Made by a program: the position numbers and the translations under genes. Positions 7,125 to 10,458 of a DNA stretch of 10,458 nt are shown here, one piece after another. Origin of the DNA: Sphingomonadales bacterium (GTDB lineage Bacteria; Pseudomonadota; Alphaproteobacteria; Sphingomonadales; Emcibacteraceae); contig DRKK01000358.1 of the NCBI GenBank assembly GCA_011051815.1, positions 1 to 10,458 on the forward strand. Reading direction: 5' to 3'. A model generated the notes under the pieces. It was not told the DNA's origin. It searched no databases and worked only from the letters and a program-made list of their open reading frames with translations. Position 1 is the stretch's first letter; the number at the start of each line of letters is the position of its first letter.

Positions 7125-7151
7125 TTTAGCAAATCGTAAACTTCTTGTTAA
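7123..7151 (-). promoter_or_regulatory. Strong candidate sigma70-type promoter for the HAD gene
   Basis: TTAACA (7151-7146) and TAAAAT (7128-7123), each five of six consensus bases, are separated by exactly 17 bases on the minus strand. Transcription would start near 7116, leaving a leader of only about 12 bases that still holds AAGGA before the ATA start. Confidence 0.55.
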
Positions 7152-7166
7152 GGCTCCTCCGATACA

Positions 7167-9005
7167 ATGGATGTTGCCCGGTCTGTTGCCATTTTTAACC
7201 TGAGTGTCTGCCCTATGGAAGCCAATATCGCACGTATTCTGCTAAAACCCAAAGACGAAAATACCCGGCAGCCGGACCTCGTCCTGCCCATGTTCCAGTT
7301 TGACCCTTGTGTCATGGTGGATATGTTCCCCGGACCGGCCCTGTTAATCGATGCGGATATGACGGTTATTCACCAGAATATTTTTGCCAAAAGCCTGATG
7401 CCGCCCCTTGAAAAACGGGAGGCCTTTCTGGAAACCATGATCACCCGCTGCCTGTCCAACAATTGCCCCGATACCCAGAAAGCAACCTTGAAAGAGCCCA
7501 CAGGCCTGCGCCATTATGACCTTTACGCCTTTCCCGTAAAGGCGGTTCAGAAAAACACGGTGCCCATGGCATTCCTCTTTGGCCGGGAAACCACCATCGA
7601 GCATAATCTGACTAATGCCCTCGTCGATTCCCGGCAGATGTTCAAGGATCTGGTCAATTGCTCCACCGACTTTGCCTGGGAAACCGACAGTAATGGCAAG
7701 TTCATTTATGTCTCCCCCAAAGGAATTCTGGGCTATACCGCTTTTGAATTAAACGGCAAACCATCCGGTGACCTGATCATCGGGGATAATGACAACAACC
7801 CCTTTTCCACGACCTGCAAAGTGGAAGAAATGGAACTTTGGCTCAAACGCGCCGATGGCGCCATGGCCTGTTTGCTGATTTCAGCCGTCCCCCGGCAAGA
7901 TCAAGAAGCCAACTGGCAAGGTGCCCGGGGTGTCTGCCGCGACATCACCCTCCGGCGCGAAAGAGAAGCCCTATTGCGCCGTACCCACCGGCAGGAGCAT
8001 GTACTTAGCAAGATCGTCTCCACCATCCGGGATATGACCACCCCGACCGATATGCTGGCAAAGGCCACAACCGCCACTTTGGACGGGATCCCGTCCGACA
8101 GCTGCCTTATCATACAAAAGACTAACCACCCCGGCGGCGACTTTACCGCCGAAGTCAAACAACAAGGTGGCCTGCCCCTTGAGGCGGACTTTATATACAA
8201 ATTATGCCAAAAGGCCATGGCCTGCTGGACGCCCTCTGAAACAGCGGACTATTCGGAAAATATTGCCACAGAAGCCATGCTGATCGGTACACATCTGATC
8301 CTGATGGGCCTTACCAGCCATCACGGCAAAAATAACGGCGCCATATTCCTGATCCGGGATAAGGATAACCATTGGCAAGAGGATGAAGTTCATCTGTTCA
8401 ACGGCATCACCGCCCATCTGGGCATCGCGCTGGAACAGGTTATTACCCATGAGGAGCTTGAACGGCGGGCCTTTACCGATGAGTTGACCACATTGTTAAA
8501 CCGCCGGGCCTTTACCAAAGAAATCACCAAGCGCCTCAAGAACCAGACCCGAAGCCGCCGGGACGGGGCCATGCTCTATCTTGATCTGGATAATTTCAAG
8601 AATGTCAATGACAGCAAGGGCCATGCCCACGGCGATATGATTTTAAAACAGCTGGCGAAAATAATCCGGGATAACATCCGGGTCGGCGATTATGCCGCCC
8701 GGCTCGGCGGCGATGAATTTGCCATCTGGCTTGATGAAATTTCCGCCAAGGACACGCTGGCCATTGCCCATAATTTTGTTGCCAGCGGGGCGCGTCTCTG
8801 CCATCTGGCCGATGTTGAGGGGCCGCCACTCTCCATATCGCTGGGCATCGCCATCAGCCACCCGGAGGACGATCAGACTTTTGATCAACTGATGGATAAT
8901 GCGGACAAGGCCCTCTATCAGGCGAAATCAGCCGGCAAGGCCACATATGCGCTCTATGATCCGGCCACTGAAAATACAAGACAGAAAGGGGAAAATGATG
9001 CTTAA
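7167..9005 (+). CDS. Diguanylate cyclase, PAS-PAS-GAF-GGDEF
   Basis: Makes the second messenger c-di-GMP from two GTP. The 612-residue product has no membrane helix, so it should be a soluble sensor. Domains in order: a degenerate PAS-like region (about 45-145); a clearer PAS (about 156-265, with DFAWETDSNGKFIYVSPKGILGY and closing DITLRREREALL); a GAF-like region (about 280-425); and GGDEF (about 430-600). The cyclase has DLDNFKNVND (473-482), an intact GGDEF signature (514-518), and the inhibitory RxxD site RVGD (505-508) exactly five residues before it. It therefore looks catalytically active and product-inhibited. No EAL domain is present. The start is uncertain: neither the ATG at 7167 nor the one at 7215 has a good Shine-Dalgarno. 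Its 3' end overlaps the DUF2336 gene, so the two are probably co-translated. Confidence 0.92.
   Translation: MDVARSVAIFNLSVCPMEANIARILLKPKDENTRQPDLVLPMFQFDPCVMVDMFPGPALLIDADMTVIHQNIFAKSLMPPLEKREAFLETMITRCLSNNCPDTQKATLKEPTGLRHYDLYAFPVKAVQKNTVPMAFLFGRETTIEHNLTNALVDSRQMFKDLVNCSTDFAWETDSNGKFIYVSPKGILGYTAFELNGKPSGDLIIGDNDNNPFSTTCKVEEMELWLKRADGAMACLLISAVPRQDQEANWQGARGVCRDITLRREREALLRRTHRQEHVLSKIVSTIRDMTTPTDMLAKATTATLDGIPSDSCLIIQKTNHPGGDFTAEVKQQGGLPLEADFIYKLCQKAMACWTPSETADYSENIATEAMLIGTHLILMGLTSHHGKNNGAIFLIRDKDNHWQEDEVHLFNGITAHLGIALEQVITHEELERRAFTDELTTLLNRRAFTKEITKRLKNQTRSRRDGAMLYLDLDNFKNVNDSKGHAHGDMILKQLAKIIRDNIRVGDYAARLGGDEFAIWLDEISAKDTLAIAHNFVASGARLCHLADVEGPPLSISLGIAISHPEDDQTFDQLMDNADKALYQAKSAGKATYALYDPATENTRQKGENDA
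8081..8096. repeat. Perfect 16-base palindrome within the GGDEF gene
   Basis: GGACGGGATCCCGTCC is self-complementary over all 16 bases and lies in the codons for LDGIPSD in the GAF-like region. It may be coincidental in GC-rich coding sequence. Confidence 0.6.
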
Positions 9006-10254
9006 AAATATATTCAAGCGCATTCGGGACGGTAAAGACAAAAAATATTCCTATGAGGAAGCCCGTTCCGCATTGGAAGACAAGAACAAACGGGACAAGC
9101 ATCGGTTGGCTGCCCATGAGGATACCAAACCGGAAATTCTCTATTATCTGGCCAGCGATGATTCCCCGGAAGTTCGCCGGAAAATCGCGATCAATAAAAG
9201 TACCCCCTATCATGCGGATAAAATCCTTGTCACGGATCAGGATAGTGAAGTACGCGAAGAGCTGGCCCGAAAAATTGCCCGTATGTTGCCGGACATTCCG
9301 GCTGACGAAGTTACAAAAATACGCGAACAGGCCATTGAAATGCTGGAAACACTGGCCAGCGATCAACTGCCGCAAGTGCGCCGGATTGTGTCCGAGGAAT
9401 TAAAAACATTCGACTGTGTGCCCAAGCATATCATCATGAAGCTGGCCCATGACAGCGCGGAAGAGGTCAGCGCCCCGGTTCTGGAATATTCACCGCTGCT
9501 CAGCACCGATGACCTGACGGAAATCATTGCTGCCACCACGGCCAGCGGCGCCCTGACAGCCATCGCCAGCCGCGCCCATGTGGATGAAGAAGTTTCGGAA
9601 GCCATCACCATGTCGCTGGATATTCCGGCGGTGGCGGCCCTGCTGGCCAATGAAAACGCCCAAATCCGCGAAAGCACGCTGGATGCCATCATTAATCAGG
9701 CGGAAGAGGTAGAGGAGCTGCATCCCCCGCTGGTGACCAACGCGAATTTATCGATCCGGGCCATCAAGCGCATCGCTGGTTTTGTCGCCTCGTCACTGGT
9801 TGACCGGATGATCAAAACCCATAAACTTGACAAGACCGTTGCCGATGACCTGTTGTCCAAAGTACGCAAGCGGATCAGGGAAAGTGACTTTGATCAGGAA
9901 GATCAAGACACATTAGCAGAACAGGCCCGGAAATTCTATGATCAGGGACTTCTGGATGATGACTTCATTGAAAATACCATCAAGAATCGCCAGCGAGAGC
10001 TTTTGCTGCAATGCCTGTCACATATGGCAAAAATGCCGCTGGATTCCATCCGGAAGATTATCAACAGCAAAAAAGGCCGCCGCGTGGTGGCGTTGGCTTG
10101 GCGCTGTGAGCTGAATATGCGCACCGCCCTTAAAATTCAACAGGAAATCGCCTGTGTGCCGTCAAACCAGCTGCTCAACGCCAAAAATGGCTTTGATTTC
10201 CCCCTGTCGGAAATTGAAATGAAATATGATCTGGCCCTGTATGACGGCGGTTGA
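8995..10254 (+). CDS. DUF2336 family protein, HEAT-like helical repeats
   Basis: I read this as a DUF2336-family protein, a group of unknown function common in Alphaproteobacteria. The 419-residue product is soluble and almost entirely helical. HEAT-like repeats carry the recurring pattern D-x-x-x-E/Q-V/I-R: SDDSPEVRRKIA (54-65), DQDSEVREELA (81-91), SDQLPQVRRIV (122-132) and NENAQIRESTL (219-229). The acidic, less repetitive C-terminal half (about 270-419) ends in a conserved-looking segment near residues 360-415. Such folds usually act as protein-binding scaffolds. Two adjacent ATGs (8995 and 8998) follow AAAGGGG (8985-8991); spacing favours the second, giving 418 residues. The open frame back to 8899 lies inside the GGDEF gene and is not used. 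It overlaps the cyclase 3' end and so is probably its partner or effector (inference). Confidence 0.85.
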   Translation: MMLKNIFKRIRDGKDKKYSYEEARSALEDKNKRDKHRLAAHEDTKPEILYYLASDDSPEVRRKIAINKSTPYHADKILVTDQDSEVREELARKIARMLPDIPADEVTKIREQAIEMLETLASDQLPQVRRIVSEELKTFDCVPKHIIMKLAHDSAEEVSAPVLEYSPLLSTDDLTEIIAATTASGALTAIASRAHVDEEVSEAITMSLDIPAVAALLANENAQIRESTLDAIINQAEEVEELHPPLVTNANLSIRAIKRIAGFVASSLVDRMIKTHKLDKTVADDLLSKVRKRIRESDFDQEDQDTLAEQARKFYDQGLLDDDFIENTIKNRQRELLLQCLSHMAKMPLDSIRKIINSKKGRRVVALAWRCELNMRTALKIQQEIACVPSNQLLNAKNGFDFPLSEIEMKYDLALYDGG

Positions 10255-10257
10255 TAA

Positions 10258-10458
<201 letters not shown>

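Overview
The window looks like chromosomal DNA from a medium-GC alphaproteobacterium. The evidence is a housekeeping block (rmuC / def-fmt-truA / dapE-dapD / HAD nucleotidase / argB) of the kind I recall from Rhodospirillales and related orders, an Aer-type PAS protein, and a DUF2336 protein, a family I know mainly from Alphaproteobacteria. I cannot fix the order or genus. There are no rRNA, tRNA, CRISPR, IS or phage features. Gene density is very high: no gap exceeds about 95 bases.

Layout, left to right. A PAS-domain protein (+) is cut by the left edge. rmuC (-) follows and diverges across a 93-base promoter region from def-fmt-truA (+), which encode peptide deformylase, methionyl-tRNA formyltransferase and tRNA pseudouridine synthase A. 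These converge, with a 1-base gap, on a minus-strand unit: dapD, dapE and a five-helix membrane protein of unknown function, coupled by 1-base stop/start overlaps. Upstream of dapD on the same strand is a HAD-family pyrimidine 5'-nucleotidase-like gene. Across a 62-base region with overlapping back-to-back promoter-like sequences lies a plus-strand pair: a soluble PAS-PAS-GAF-GGDEF diguanylate cyclase overlapping a HEAT-like DUF2336 gene. The 3' end of argB (-) runs off the right edge.

Functionally, def, fmt and truA serve translation start and tRNA modification. dapD and dapE make two successive steps of the succinylase branch of lysine/meso-diaminopimelate synthesis, and argB belongs to arginine synthesis. 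The cyclase/DUF2336 pair looks like a separate c-di-GMP signalling module set between argB and the HAD gene.

The most interesting spot is about 7025-7170. The HAD gene has an intact catalytic DxDxT motif but no ATG, GTG or TTG that would include it. The best start is an ATA with a well-placed Shine-Dalgarno sequence and a strong promoter just upstream. A dense nest of inverted repeats lies within the first codons of the same gene.
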